The notes beneath the pieces were generated by a model. That model was not told the DNA's origin. It ran no database searches and worked only from the letters and a program-made list of their open reading frames with translations. Source: CAWCJL01 sp963795775 (GTDB taxonomy: Bacteria; Acidobacteriota; Terriglobia; Terriglobales; Acidobacteriaceae). From it: a stretch of DNA of 64,000 nucleotides. Numbering within the stretch: position 1 is the first letter of the stretch; every line of letters begins with the position of its first letter. Both the position numbers and the translations under genes were made by a program. Positions 53,475 to 61,974 of this stretch are shown piece by piece. Location: contig CAWCJL010000004.1 in NCBI GenBank assembly GCA_963795775.1, positions 186,001 to 250,000 on the forward strand, given 5' to 3'.

Positions 53475-55412
53475 TTATTGCTCTGACTTCTGCCTCGCGG
53501 GGGCGTCCGCCGAGACGGCCAGTCCTTCGACCGGGCGGTCCGGCTGACTGTTGTAGATCTCCTCGACACGTTGTAAGGTATCGATTTCCGCGACCGGTTT
53601 ATCGTCGCGAATGCGCACAATGCGGGGAAAGCGCAGCGCAAAACCGCTGTTGTGGCGCTCCGACCGCATCATGTTGTTGAAGGTCACCTCGAGCACAATC
53701 TTCGGCTCTACCAGCCGCCAGCCGCCGAAGTCCTCGAGCGTGTGCTCGTGAAACCACCGCGACAGGCGGTCGATCTCCGCATCCGTCAGCCCGGAATACG
53801 CCTTGCCGACATTCTTCAACTCATCGCCGTCGCGCACGGCAAAGGTGACGTCGCTGAGCGTGCCCGCGCGTCGGCCATTGCCGTATTCGGCGGCCGTGAC
53901 CACCACGTCGAGCGTTGCCAGCTCGCGCTTCAGTTTCAACCACGCCAGCCCGCGGCGACCCGGCTGGTAGAGGCTGCCAGCGGCCTTCAGCATCACCCCT
54001 TCGTTGCCGCGCGCGCGTGCATCGACGTAGGCCTGCTCGAGTTGCTCGGCAGACTGCAGAGTCGCGACCGGCGCCAGCACAAGGCGCGGGAAGGCCGTGC
54101 TCTCCTGTGCTTCCGGGCTGCTTCCTTCCGCATTCGCTTCTTCCGCGATGAACAGCGCAGACTGGCCCTTTTTCCTGGCCTGTGCCGGTTTAGGCCCCGC
54201 GCCTACGCGCGTCCGCTCCGCCTCTGCCGCTACCACCCCTTCCAGCAGCGCGCGCCGGCGGTACAGGGGCTCTTCCAGCAGCAGGCGCTCGCCCCGGTAG
54301 ATCAGGTCGAAGGCCATGAAGACCACCGGCGTGGCCGCACGCATTTCCGCGGTTACGCGCTTGCGCCCGATGCGCTGCTGGAGCGAGGAAAACGGCAGCG
54401 CCCGCCTATCGGCCGCGCTCCATGCCAGGATCTCACCGTCCAGGATCAGCGGCTCGCGCACCTGCGCAAAGGCCTCGGTCAACTCCGGAAAGCTCTGCGT
54501 CATGTCATCGCGCGAGCGGGAGAACAAGGCCACCTGTCCCGCCGCGCCGGACTCCACGCCACAACCTGCGCAGTGCACCTGGCAGCGAATGCCGTCGTAT
54601 TTATCCTGTACATGCGCCTCGGCCACGGCCCCATCTCCCGCCGCCCCCGGCTCGCCGCTGTCTGACCCCTGATCCCCGGGCCCTGCCCCCTGCCTTTCTG
54701 CCCTGACCTCTTCGGCGAAGCGCAACATGGCCTCCTCGACGCTCTGCACCGGGCTCGCCAGCATGAAGCCCAGCGGGTGGAAGAGCCGCATGCGTGCGTC
54801 GTTCAGGCGATCCTCCTGTGCCAGGAGGACCACTTCGCCAATGTCGCCCAGCAACATTACCGCGCGGCGGACCGCAGGAAGTTCGCGTTCATAAGCCACC
54901 GCGATAGCCTCTTCCACCTGCGCCTGTTTTACACCGATGCGCATGTCGCCCACCATGAGCTTGACCAGGTATTTCGCTTCCAGCGGCGCGGCTTTTGCGA
55001 GCAACTGGCGCACCAGCGCCTGCTTGTGCGCATTTCCGCGCGCTTCGGCCAGTTGCACAAAGATGGCCGCCACATCGCTGAGGGTGAGCGAGGGCAGCAC
55101 CGGATGGCGCTCGCTCAGCAGATCGAACGCCGCGGCGCCCAGGTCCCCATGCCGCAGATACGCGGCATGCATGGTGTGGTCATCGGCCCCGGTCAGCTCT
55201 TTCAGCACCTTGGAGACGCTCGCGCCGCCGACATTCAACTGCCGCCGGTCGGTCTCACTGAAGGGCATGCCGGTGAGATAGAGGGCGGCCAGCGCCGCCT
55301 CGCCTACCGGCAGCTCGCGGAGATATTCCGCCATCCACGCACGCTTTTCGAGCTTCTTTGCCGTGCCCGCCAGGCGCTGGCACAGCTCTGCGAACTGCTG
55401 GAGATCGGCCAT
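53475..55412 (-). CDS. ATP-dependent DNA ligase
   Basis: A 645-aa ligase of the archaeal/LigB-like type. The N-terminal DNA-binding domain (residues ~1-210) is followed by the nucleotidyltransferase motif KYDGIR with lysine at residue 271, motif III-like ILDGEILAW, and the OB domain starting around LDVVVTAAEYGNGRRAGTL. Two low-complexity insertions (rich in Gly, Asp, Ala) flank motif I and the region before motif IV. It is a second ligase type in addition to the essential NAD-dependent one, likely used in repair. The start MADLQQF at 55412 avoids a basic leader. Confidence 0.9.
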   Translation of the reverse strand: MADLQQFAELCQRLAGTAKKLEKRAWMAEYLRELPVGEAALAALYLTGMPFSETDRRQLNVGGASVSKVLKELTGADDHTMHAAYLRHGDLGAAAFDLLSERHPVLPSLTLSDVAAIFVQLAEARGNAHKQALVRQLLAKAAPLEAKYLVKLMVGDMRIGVKQAQVEEAIAVAYERELPAVRRAVMLLGDIGEVVLLAQEDRLNDARMRLFHPLGFMLASPVQSVEEAMLRFAEEVRAERQGAGPGDQGSDSGEPGAAGDGAVAEAHVQDKYDGIRCQVHCAGCGVESGAAGQVALFSRSRDDMTQSFPELTEAFAQVREPLILDGEILAWSAADRRALPFSSLQQRIGRKRVTAEMRAATPVVFMAFDLIYRGERLLLEEPLYRRRALLEGVVAAEAERTRVGAGPKPAQARKKGQSALFIAEEANAEGSSPEAQESTAFPRLVLAPVATLQSAEQLEQAYVDARARGNEGVMLKAAGSLYQPGRRGLAWLKLKRELATLDVVVTAAEYGNGRRAGTLSDVTFAVRDGDELKNVGKAYSGLTDAEIDRLSRWFHEHTLEDFGGWRLVEPKIVLEVTFNNMMRSERHNSGFALRFPRIVRIRDDKPVAEIDTLQRVEEIYNSQPDRPVEGLAVSADAPARQKSEQ

Positions 55413-55496
55413 CGTTCCTTCCCGGCTCACCCCACCTTTGGTTCGAAGGGCAGCGTGGTCCATTCAGATGCGGAAAACCGCCGATGTATATCGATC

Positions 55497-57890
55497 TCAA
55501 TGCAGCGTGACCGCCACCGTGGATTGCTGCGGTACCGGCACAGTCACAAGGTAGCCCGCATCCGAAGCGGAAAACGTCGCCGTAGAAGTAGCAATCTGTG
55601 GATTGCCGCTATTGAGCGTATACACCGTGGCCTGCTGCGCATTCAGGCCAGGGTTCTGCAGCAGCAACGTCAGGCTGCCCTCGTCATGGTCAGATGGATT
55701 GACCACCACCAGCGTATCCCCATTCGCGGTATAGAACGCGCCCGGGACCAGGTCGGCGTTCCCGCTCTGCACAGTATTGGCCAGCGACCCACCTCCCGAC
55801 AGCCCAAGGAACGAGGGCGAGGCAAACAACTGCAGCGCGTAGTACTGGGGATACGCCTGCGGCGTCGCACTCGGATCGGAAGGGTAGTTGCAGTCCATCT
55901 GCGCATCGATCTGACCCAGGAGACAGAACGGTGGATTGGAAATCGCGTAGTAGAGCAGCTTGCTGGGCGCCGTGCTCGCCCCGGAATAGATGCTGTTGAG
56001 GAGGTCCACGACGGCCAGCGAGTTCCACAGCGGCGCATAGGTCGGGTCGTTGCGGCAGCAGTCGTTCTCAAAGGCAAAATCGGAGTTGTACTCGTCCATG
56101 TAAATGGGCGTGGACGCCGCATTCGGCTGCGACCCGCTTCGCACCAGCTTCTCTACGAGCGTGTATACGGCCGAGAGCCCGGTGCTCGTATCCTGCGTTT
56201 CGTTCAGCAGCGATGGCCGGGTGCTGCTGCCATACCAGGTCAATCCGTTCGCTACGTCGGCGGGCCCCGCCACGTAGTAATGGAAGCTGACAAAGTCCAC
56301 ATAAGGAGCGGTCTGCGGATTGCTCAACAGTGCGGAGAGCCAAGGCTGGGCGTCGCCGACCGGTGAGCCGAGCGTAGGGCCTCCGACGCGGATCTGCACG
56401 CCATCCTGTTGTGCTGCCGCCTTCAGTGCCGGGGCTACGGCCGCGAAAATGGGCAGGTAGGCCTGCAGCTTCGCCGCCGGCGTGTTGGGCGAAGTGCACA
56501 ACCCGCCCCCATCGGGCTCATTCCATATCTCATAATCCTGCACCACGCCGGGGAAGCCGTGATCGATATGCGTGACGTAGGAGGCTGCCATCTGCGCGAA
56601 TGCATTCACATCCGTAGGCGCCGGAGAAGCATAGTTCGGATCCGTTCCCGGTGGGCAGGGGACTTGGGCCGGATACAACGATTTGGGCGTGAAGTCCACT
56701 TCGAGAATGGCGTGCATGCCTGCCGCCTGCACCGCGGCCAGGGTCGCATCCAGCCCGGACCAGTCTGGTGTGCTCTGCGCATACACCTGCTGGATGTTGG
56801 CGTGGAAGCGCGTATACGTCAGCCCCGCCGACGTAATGGGCGCGAAGGTGGCAGGCTCCAGGTTGCCGCCTACACCCGCGCCGAGCATTTGCGGAGCGAT
56901 CGGCCGTCCGCCGGACCGCGAGCCGAAGTCTGCGACTACGGCTACAGCCACCACGCTCACCTGCGCGCTGCCGGTCTGGCCGCCTGAACTCGCCGTTACT
57001 GTATGCGAACCGGCGGTTGAGGGCGCCATGTACAGCCCGCCATTGCTGATGGTGCCCGTCGCGGCATTGCCTCCGGCGACTCCGTCCACGGCCCAGCCGA
57101 CCGCCGTGCTGGGCACACCGTTCACAGTCGCGGCAAACTGCTCCGTGGCCCCGGCCGGGAGTGCCAGGCTGCCTGGCTGGACAGCAACGGTACCCGACAC
57201 ACTCCCATTCACCGTGACAGCAGCCTGCGCAGTCAGGGCCTGGGCTCCGGCTGCCGGCGTGTAGGACGCGGCCACCTGTGTCTGCCCTGCTGCGGCCGCA
57301 CTCACCAGCCCCGCGTTGCTCACAGTGGCGATCTGCGGATTGATCGAGGCGAATGTGACGGACGATGTGACGTCCTGCGTGGACGCATCGGTATAGGTCG
57401 CGATGGCTTTCAGTTGCGAGGTCGCGCCCACTGCCAATGTCACGGGATCAGGCTGCACCGCCAGGCTCGCCGCAACGGCGTTCGTCACCGTCCCGGTTAC
57501 GCTGCCGGTCGCCGCGCCCAGCGTACCGGTAATGCTGAATGCACCTTTGCCGCTCGCCTTGACCGCTCCCGCGGAGGAAACCGTGACCACCCCGGCCGGC
57601 GACGAGGCCCAGGTCACCTGTGCCGTTACATCCTGCGCCGTTCCGTTCGCATTGGTTTCCAAGGCCTTGAGCTGCTGCGTGGTACCAAGCGGTAGAGAGA
57701 GATTTGCGGGGGTGATCTGCAAAGTGGGCGCGGGTGTTCCTCCCCCGCCGGCCTGGATGGAAGACGCGCTGCTCCCGTTGCCGCCGCATCCTGCCAGGAG
57801 TGCAACCGTTAGGAGCACGCTGCACACCAGCCTGCACACAAGGGCCGCTGCTTGAGACGACACGAATTCTAGCTTCTGGAATGTGCGCAT
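55497..57890 (-). CDS. lipoprotein with Ig-like domains and glycoside-hydrolase-like domain
   Basis: A 797-aa secreted lipoprotein (lipobox LLTVALLAGC). Three bacterial Ig-like domains span residues ~50-350 (LSLPLGTTQQLKALETNANG; QDVTSSVTFASINPQIATVS). A clan GH-A-type barrel follows (IAPQMLGAGVGGNLEPATFA), with the acid/base glutamate in YEIWNEPDGG and a likely nucleophile in PIYMDEYNSD. The C-terminus is a small beta-sandwich. It is probably a surface polysaccharide-degrading enzyme of GH39-like type; the exact family is not certain. The start at 57890 has GGGAGAG just upstream. Confidence 0.82.
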   Translation of the reverse strand: MRTFQKLEFVSSQAAALVCRLVCSVLLTVALLAGCGGNGSSASSIQAGGGGTPAPTLQITPANLSLPLGTTQQLKALETNANGTAQDVTAQVTWASSPAGVVTVSSAGAVKASGKGAFSITGTLGAATGSVTGTVTNAVAASLAVQPDPVTLAVGATSQLKAIATYTDASTQDVTSSVTFASINPQIATVSNAGLVSAAAAGQTQVAASYTPAAGAQALTAQAAVTVNGSVSGTVAVQPGSLALPAGATEQFAATVNGVPSTAVGWAVDGVAGGNAATGTISNGGLYMAPSTAGSHTVTASSGGQTGSAQVSVVAVAVVADFGSRSGGRPIAPQMLGAGVGGNLEPATFAPITSAGLTYTRFHANIQQVYAQSTPDWSGLDATLAAVQAAGMHAILEVDFTPKSLYPAQVPCPPGTDPNYASPAPTDVNAFAQMAASYVTHIDHGFPGVVQDYEIWNEPDGGGLCTSPNTPAAKLQAYLPIFAAVAPALKAAAQQDGVQIRVGGPTLGSPVGDAQPWLSALLSNPQTAPYVDFVSFHYYVAGPADVANGLTWYGSSTRPSLLNETQDTSTGLSAVYTLVEKLVRSGSQPNAASTPIYMDEYNSDFAFENDCCRNDPTYAPLWNSLAVVDLLNSIYSGASTAPSKLLYYAISNPPFCLLGQIDAQMDCNYPSDPSATPQAYPQYYALQLFASPSFLGLSGGGSLANTVQSGNADLVPGAFYTANGDTLVVVNPSDHDEGSLTLLLQNPGLNAQQATVYTLNSGNPQIATSTATFSASDAGYLVTVPVPQQSTVAVTLH

Positions 57891-58455
57891 CTCTCTCCCA
57901 TGCGGAACTGCTCCCGGGGTCTGAATCGCTTCGAGGGTGCCTGTGCGCGGCACCTGAAAGTCAGGTTCTGAAAAAAAGTAAGAGAACTGGAAAAGAGTTC
58001 AGCGCTCACAAAGGAGTTGGTCTTACGTATACGTTCCCTTCGACGTATGCATTCGCTTCGCATTCAGGAGCATGACCGAGAATGTTGTGTGCCTGTCGAA
58101 AGCGGAAGCTCTGTTGTGCTGCTTAGCCGCGCTCTTGCGGCCGTACCAGTTTTCTCTTGATAGAACAGCATCTATTCGGAATGGTTGCTTTTTCGAATCC
58201 CTCTAAGCCCCTTACTTTGGGACCCTTAAGCCTAGCTGAAGCTGGCAAGAAATGAACGAGGATGCGATATACTTACCTCATGCGGACCTCGACGCTTAGC
58301 CTCCCTTTCTTCCGCGTCTGGCATCTCTAGCGGCTCTCCGCCGCCCTTTCTTTTCCAGTTATTTCGACCGGCGCTTTCGCCTCTGGCCTGCGGTGTCACC
58401 GCATACGCGCCACATCGCTCCTACCGCATCCTTTTCACCGCATTGAGGAACCACC
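57891..58455. promoter_or_regulatory. intergenic region with TATACT box before prfA
   Basis: About 560 bp with divergent promoters for the lipoprotein gene and prfA. TATACT at 58268-58273 is a good -10 box; the -35 is weak. An ATG seven bases later (58280) opens a 16-codon ORF (MRTSTLSLPFFRVWHL) that could be a leaderless peptide upstream of prfA; this is speculative. No other feature was seen. Confidence 0.35.
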
Positions 58456-59532
58456 ATGTTTGAACGCCTGGAACAGATTGCCGCCCGGTACGAAGAACTC
58501 GGCCGGGAGATGGCCTCGCCGGAAATCACCATCGACCCGCAGAAGTACCAGAAGATCGCCAAGCAGCATCGCGAGCTGGAAGCGATGGTCGAGAAGTACC
58601 GCGAGTACACCCATACGAAGCAGGGCATCGAGGATGCGCGCGTGATGCTCACCGAGTCCGACCCGGAGATCCGCACCATGGCCGAGGAAGAGCTGGCGCA
58701 ACTTGAAGAGCGGCTACCCCGGATCGAAGAAGAATTGAAACTGCTTCTGCTACCGAAAGACCCAAATGACGAGAAGAACGTCATTCTCGAGATCCGCGCC
58801 GGCACTGGCGGCGACGAGGCCTCGCTCTTTGCCGCCGAGCTTTTCCGGATGTACTCGCGCTTTGCCGAGCAGCACCGCTGGAAGGTGGAAGTCCTCTCCT
58901 CATCGGAGTCCGGCGTGGGCGGCCTCAAGGAAGTGATCGCCATCATCGAAGGCGACCGCGTCTACTCGCAGCTCAAGTACGAATCCGGCGTGCACCGCGT
59001 GCAGCGCGTCCCGGCGACGGAGACGCAGGGCCGGGTTCACACCTCCGCCGCTACGGTGGCCGTGCTGCCTGAGGCGGAAGACGTGGACATCAAGATCGAA
59101 GCCAAGGACCTGCGGATTGACACGTTCTGTTCCTCCGGTCCGGGCGGCCAGTCGGTGAACACCACCTACTCGGCAGTGCGCATCACGCACCTGCCCACCA
59201 ACACGGTGGTGAGCTGCCAGGACGAGAAGTCGCAGATCAAAAACCGCGAAAAAGGCATGCGCGTCCTTCGCGCCCGCCTGTACGAAGTGGAGCAGGAGCG
59301 CCAGCAGCAGGCCCTGGCGCAGGAACGGAAACAGCAGGTCGGCTCCGGCGACCGCGCGGAGAAGATCCGCACCTATAACTTCCCGCAGAACCGGCTTACC
59401 GACCACCGCATCGGCTTAACGCTGCATCAGCTTGCCGAGATCATGGAAGGCCGACTGCAACCGGTGATCGACGCCGTTGTCGCCCACTTCCAGGCGGAGC
59501 GGCTGAAGGCGGAGGCTACGTCGCTCGCCTAG
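58456..59532 (+). CDS. prfA: peptide chain release factor 1
   Basis: A 358-aa class I release factor recognising UAA and UAG. It has the PAT tripeptide (RVPATETQ) of RF1 and the GGQ loop (SGPGGQSVNTT), with a normal length and C-terminal NREKGMRVLRARL. The presence of RF1 means that the in-frame UGA codons in the nearby selenoprotein genes are not read by this factor. A GAGGAA ribosome-binding site precedes it. hemK/prmC does not follow. Confidence 0.97.
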   Translation: MFERLEQIAARYEELGREMASPEITIDPQKYQKIAKQHRELEAMVEKYREYTHTKQGIEDARVMLTESDPEIRTMAEEELAQLEERLPRIEEELKLLLLPKDPNDEKNVILEIRAGTGGDEASLFAAELFRMYSRFAEQHRWKVEVLSSSESGVGGLKEVIAIIEGDRVYSQLKYESGVHRVQRVPATETQGRVHTSAATVAVLPEAEDVDIKIEAKDLRIDTFCSSGPGGQSVNTTYSAVRITHLPTNTVVSCQDEKSQIKNREKGMRVLRARLYEVEQERQQQALAQERKQQVGSGDRAEKIRTYNFPQNRLTDHRIGLTLHQLAEIMEGRLQPVIDAVVAHFQAERLKAEATSLA

Positions 59533-59536
59533 GAGC

Positions 59537-59923
59537 TCAGGCGTCGGCTCCTCTCAGCTTGAAACCTTCGACCATCCAGCCGATCGTACGAACTGCGAGG
59601 GTTGCTAAGTAAGCTGCCATCAGAGCGGCAAGTCCATAAACCGCGTAATTCTCCAAGCGATCTCGTATCGCAGGAGCGACGCGCGCTAGGCAGGCATTTC
59701 TGTTGTTCTCTGCAGTCTTTAGGCATGTCTGAGAGTGTTCCACGTCGGCCGACTCGCAGGATTTTTCGGCAACACGGTCCATAAAGAAGCAAGTGGAGTA
59801 TGCGGAATTGATGGTTACGCCGTATTCGAGAATGCCCCAGACACACACAGAAGCAAATGTTAGTACCGCGATTACGACTGAAAGACGGCGAAAGCCCTGA
59901 TTGCAGACGGGAAAGAGGCGCAC
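59537..59923 (-). CDS. small membrane protein with cysteine-rich outer loop
   Basis: A 128-aa protein with GTG start after GAGG. Two membrane helices (VVIAVLTFASVCVWGILEYG and YAVYGLAALMAAYLATLAV) enclose a ~50-residue loop with four cysteines (STCFFM, KSCE, QTCLK, NACL), probably disulfide-linked. It lies 31 bp downstream of the deiodinase-like selenoprotein gene on the same strand and could share its transcript. Function unknown. Confidence 0.6.
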   Translation of the reverse strand: MRLFPVCNQGFRRLSVVIAVLTFASVCVWGILEYGVTINSAYSTCFFMDRVAEKSCESADVEHSQTCLKTAENNRNACLARVAPAIRDRLENYAVYGLAALMAAYLATLAVRTIGWMVEGFKLRGADA

Positions 59924-59954
59924 TCCTCAGATCATATCGGCAAACGGCTCGGGC

Positions 59955-60665
59955 TTACTTGACGAGGCGTGTCAATGCCGTCCGCAACTCCTCCGGATGA
60001 AAGCCGAAGGGCCCCGGCTTGCTCTTGTACGCTACACGCCCGCCGGGCTCGATCAGATACATGCGGTCTGGCCATCCCGTGTACGCCGTCTCCACACGAT
60101 CGTCGAAGTCATCCACCAGCGCCGGGAATCGGATGTGCAGTTTCGTCACACACGCGCCCGCTACCGAGGCGCGCTCCGTCTCATCCTTCGGGCTCTTGAA
60201 CAGCACCCCATCCCGCACGTTGCTCTGCATCTGCCACACATCCGTCGGGTGTGCTTCCAGGATGTAGACGGCATAAAAATCAACTTTACCCTTGTACTGT
60301 GCGGCCAGCTTGTTCAGGGCGGGAACCTCCCGCCGAAAGGGCGGTCAGGTATAGCTCCCGAAAACGAGCACCACCGGCTTGTCCGTCCAGAGCGAGGCAA
60401 GCTGTACCGGCGCGCGATCGTCCAACTTCTCGACCTTGAGGTCCGGCGCCGTGTCGCCGACATCCAGATGCCCGCGTCGCGCACTGGTCCACATCGTCTC
60501 AAACGGAAACAGGAAGTACGCCGGTGTCGGCATGCCGGCCATTACGCGGCCAAAGGCCTCCGGCGGCTGCCGCATGGCGTGACCCACGTAGGCCAGCAGG
60601 CCTACCCACGCGGCCAGGAGAAGCACTCCGGCACTCACCAACCATCGCTTCGTCTGCGTCTTCAT
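59955..60665 (-). CDS. iodothyronine-deiodinase-like selenoprotein (UGA at 60347-60345 read as Sec)
   Basis: Reading one in-frame UGA as selenocysteine gives a 236-aa thioredoxin-fold protein. Residues 1-30 are a signal anchor (WLVSAGVLLLAAWVGLLAYV). Sec107 lies in VFGSYTUPPFRREV, matching the deiodinase active site FGSCTUPPF. The conserved partner motif follows as YILEAHPTDVW (deiodinases: EAHPSDGW). The C-terminal part (RMYLIEPGGRVAYKS; GPFGFHPEELRTAL) is also deiodinase-like. Its ATG overlaps the stop of the AhpD-like gene (ATGA). A SECIS-like hairpin lies at 60318-60334. A membrane-bound redox enzyme is likely; thyroid substrates are not implied. Without Sec both halves would be broken genes. 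Confidence 0.9.
60318..60334 (-). promoter_or_regulatory. bacterial SECIS element, deiodinase-like gene
   Basis: On the minus strand GGCGGGA pairs with TCCCGCC around GGT. The top can also be read as GGG-AGGUU-CCC, close to the AGGUCU apical loop of the E. coli fdhF SECIS. The loop starts about 16 nt after the UGA, within the range used by bacterial SelB. Confidence 0.75.
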
Positions 60666-61243
60666 GGCGTCATCCCGTTCATCGCCAGATACCCCTGCGG
60701 CTCAATCCCAAATGCATCCGCGACGCGGTTGAAGAAGGCGAACATCGCCGTGATGTAGACCGCCTCGGCAATCTGCGGCTCCGTCCATCCAGCACGCCGC
60801 AACGTCTCCACATCTTCCGCCGTGGTCCGATACGCCGCCTCCGTCACCTTGCCCACGTACTCCAGCAGCACGCGCTCGGCTGCCGTCAGCGCAGCCTCGT
60901 CCAATTTCCCCGCGGCCAGCGCCGCAACCGTTTTCTCGTCCGCTCCCTGAACCCGCAGGAAGTATGCATGCGAGTCCAGTCAATACGGACAGCGGTTCAG
61001 CCAGGAGACATGGCTGGCGATGGCTTCCTTGGTGCGCCGGTCCAGGTGCCCTTCGGAAAAGTGCACACGATTCGAGAACTGCATCACGTCGCGCAGGAAG
61101 TCCGGCCGGTGGCTGAAACACTTGAGTATCCCGGGCATTTCCTGCCGTCCGGAGTGCGCGCGCCACTCCGCGTAGACCTGCGCGACCTCCCCGGTCGCGT
61201 CCTCATCTTCAACCAGCGCAATCTTTGTATGCTCCTGCTTCAT
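60662..61243 (-). CDS. AhpD-like alkylhydroperoxidase selenoprotein (UGA at 60982-60980 read as Sec)
   Basis: Reading one in-frame UGA as selenocysteine gives a complete 193-aa AhpD/CMD-type protein. The active site is EAIASHVSWLNRCPYULDSH, which fits the family pattern E-x11-C-x2-C-x3-H exactly, with Sec88 in place of the resolving cysteine. The upstream half (ILKCFSHRPDFLRDVMQFSN) and the downstream half (TEPQIAEAVYITAMFAFFN) are both conserved CMD-fold segments. The start MKQEHTKIALV has GAGG upstream. The stop overlaps the start of the deiodinase-like gene by four bases. A SECIS-like hairpin lies at 60943-60962. Peroxide reduction or protein-disulfide redox activity is expected. Confidence 0.92.
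60943..60962 (-). promoter_or_regulatory. bacterial SECIS element, AhpD-like gene
   Basis: On the minus strand CTTCCTG pairs with CAGGGAG (one G-U) around the loop CGGGTT. The loop contains GGU and starts about 24 nt after the UGA, within the accepted range for bacterial SECIS elements. Confidence 0.65.
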
Positions 61244-61374
61244 CCCCTGCGTCCTCAACCTGCATCCATGCACAATGGCACAGGGAGCGCTGTGAGCGCC
61301 ATCCATCGTTGGGTGGAGACCTGCCCCGGCCCCGCGATACGCATCAGAAAGAGAACGCTCGCAGGAGGACGCCG

Positions 61375-61935
61375 ATGGAGCCCACCTTGTTGACCCGCAG
61401 TACCGCATCCGCCGCAGTGCTGCTGCTTCTCGCCGCAACCGGTTGCAACAACGTGCGCAAGCCCACGCCCGCGCACTTCGAGACCGCGATCAACAACTGG
61501 TTCAACACGCACGACGACTGCCTGTACCAGCAGCCCATCCGTTTCCCCTATGAGGTGAGCACGACCAATAAGTCCGACACCGGCCCCAAGGGCCTGGACG
61601 CGCTGGCCAGTGCCAAGATGCTGACCGAGACGGCAGAGCCGGCGCTCAAGGTCAAGCGCTACGAAATGACGCCGGTGGGAGCCAAAGCGACGGCGCGCTT
61701 CTGCTACGGGCATCGCGTGGTGACCAGCATCGACAGCTTCACCCCGCCCGGCGCGCGCGACAATCGCATCGAGACCGACGTGAGCTACCACTACAAGCTC
61801 ATGGACGTGCCTACGTGGACTTCCGTCGAGAGCATCCAGAAAGCCTTCCCGAAAATGGCAAAGGAAATCGCCGATGGGGGCCAGGACAAGATCACGCTGA
61901 TGGAAGCGCCCGCCGGATGGCAGGTGCCGGACTAG
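61375..61935 (+). CDS. lipoprotein of unknown function
   Basis: A 186-aa lipoprotein: signal peptide and lipobox in SAAVLLLLAATGC (cysteine at 24), with the start behind AGGAGGA. The mature domain has AHFETAINNWFNTHDDCLYQ and GAKATARFCYGHRVVTSIDS; two cysteines could form a disulfide. It is divergent from the selenoprotein operon, so the ~130-bp interval must hold both promoters. No family recognised. Confidence 0.7.
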   Translation: MEPTLLTRSTASAAVLLLLAATGCNNVRKPTPAHFETAINNWFNTHDDCLYQQPIRFPYEVSTTNKSDTGPKGLDALASAKMLTETAEPALKVKRYEMTPVGAKATARFCYGHRVVTSIDSFTPPGARDNRIETDVSYHYKLMDVPTWTSVESIQKAFPKMAKEIADGGQDKITLMEAPAGWQVPD

Positions 61936-61974
61936 CTGCAGCCATCTGCAGCGTTGCGCTGGTCCGCGTGCAGG

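Noticed and set aside
54777..56366. 529-codon plus-strand ORF opposite the DNA ligase and glycosidase genes
   Set aside because: It crosses the junction of two well-supported minus-strand genes and has no ribosome-binding site or motif.
58280..58330. 16-codon leaderless peptide upstream of prfA as a separate gene
   Set aside because: Only a -10 box supports it; kept as a note in the prfA upstream region, not as a gene.
60345..60982. Four separate short genes or pseudogenes instead of two selenoproteins
   Set aside because: Each UGA falls on the expected redox residue, the frame is unchanged across it, the flanking halves match one family, and SECIS-like hairpins follow. Random stops would not do this twice.
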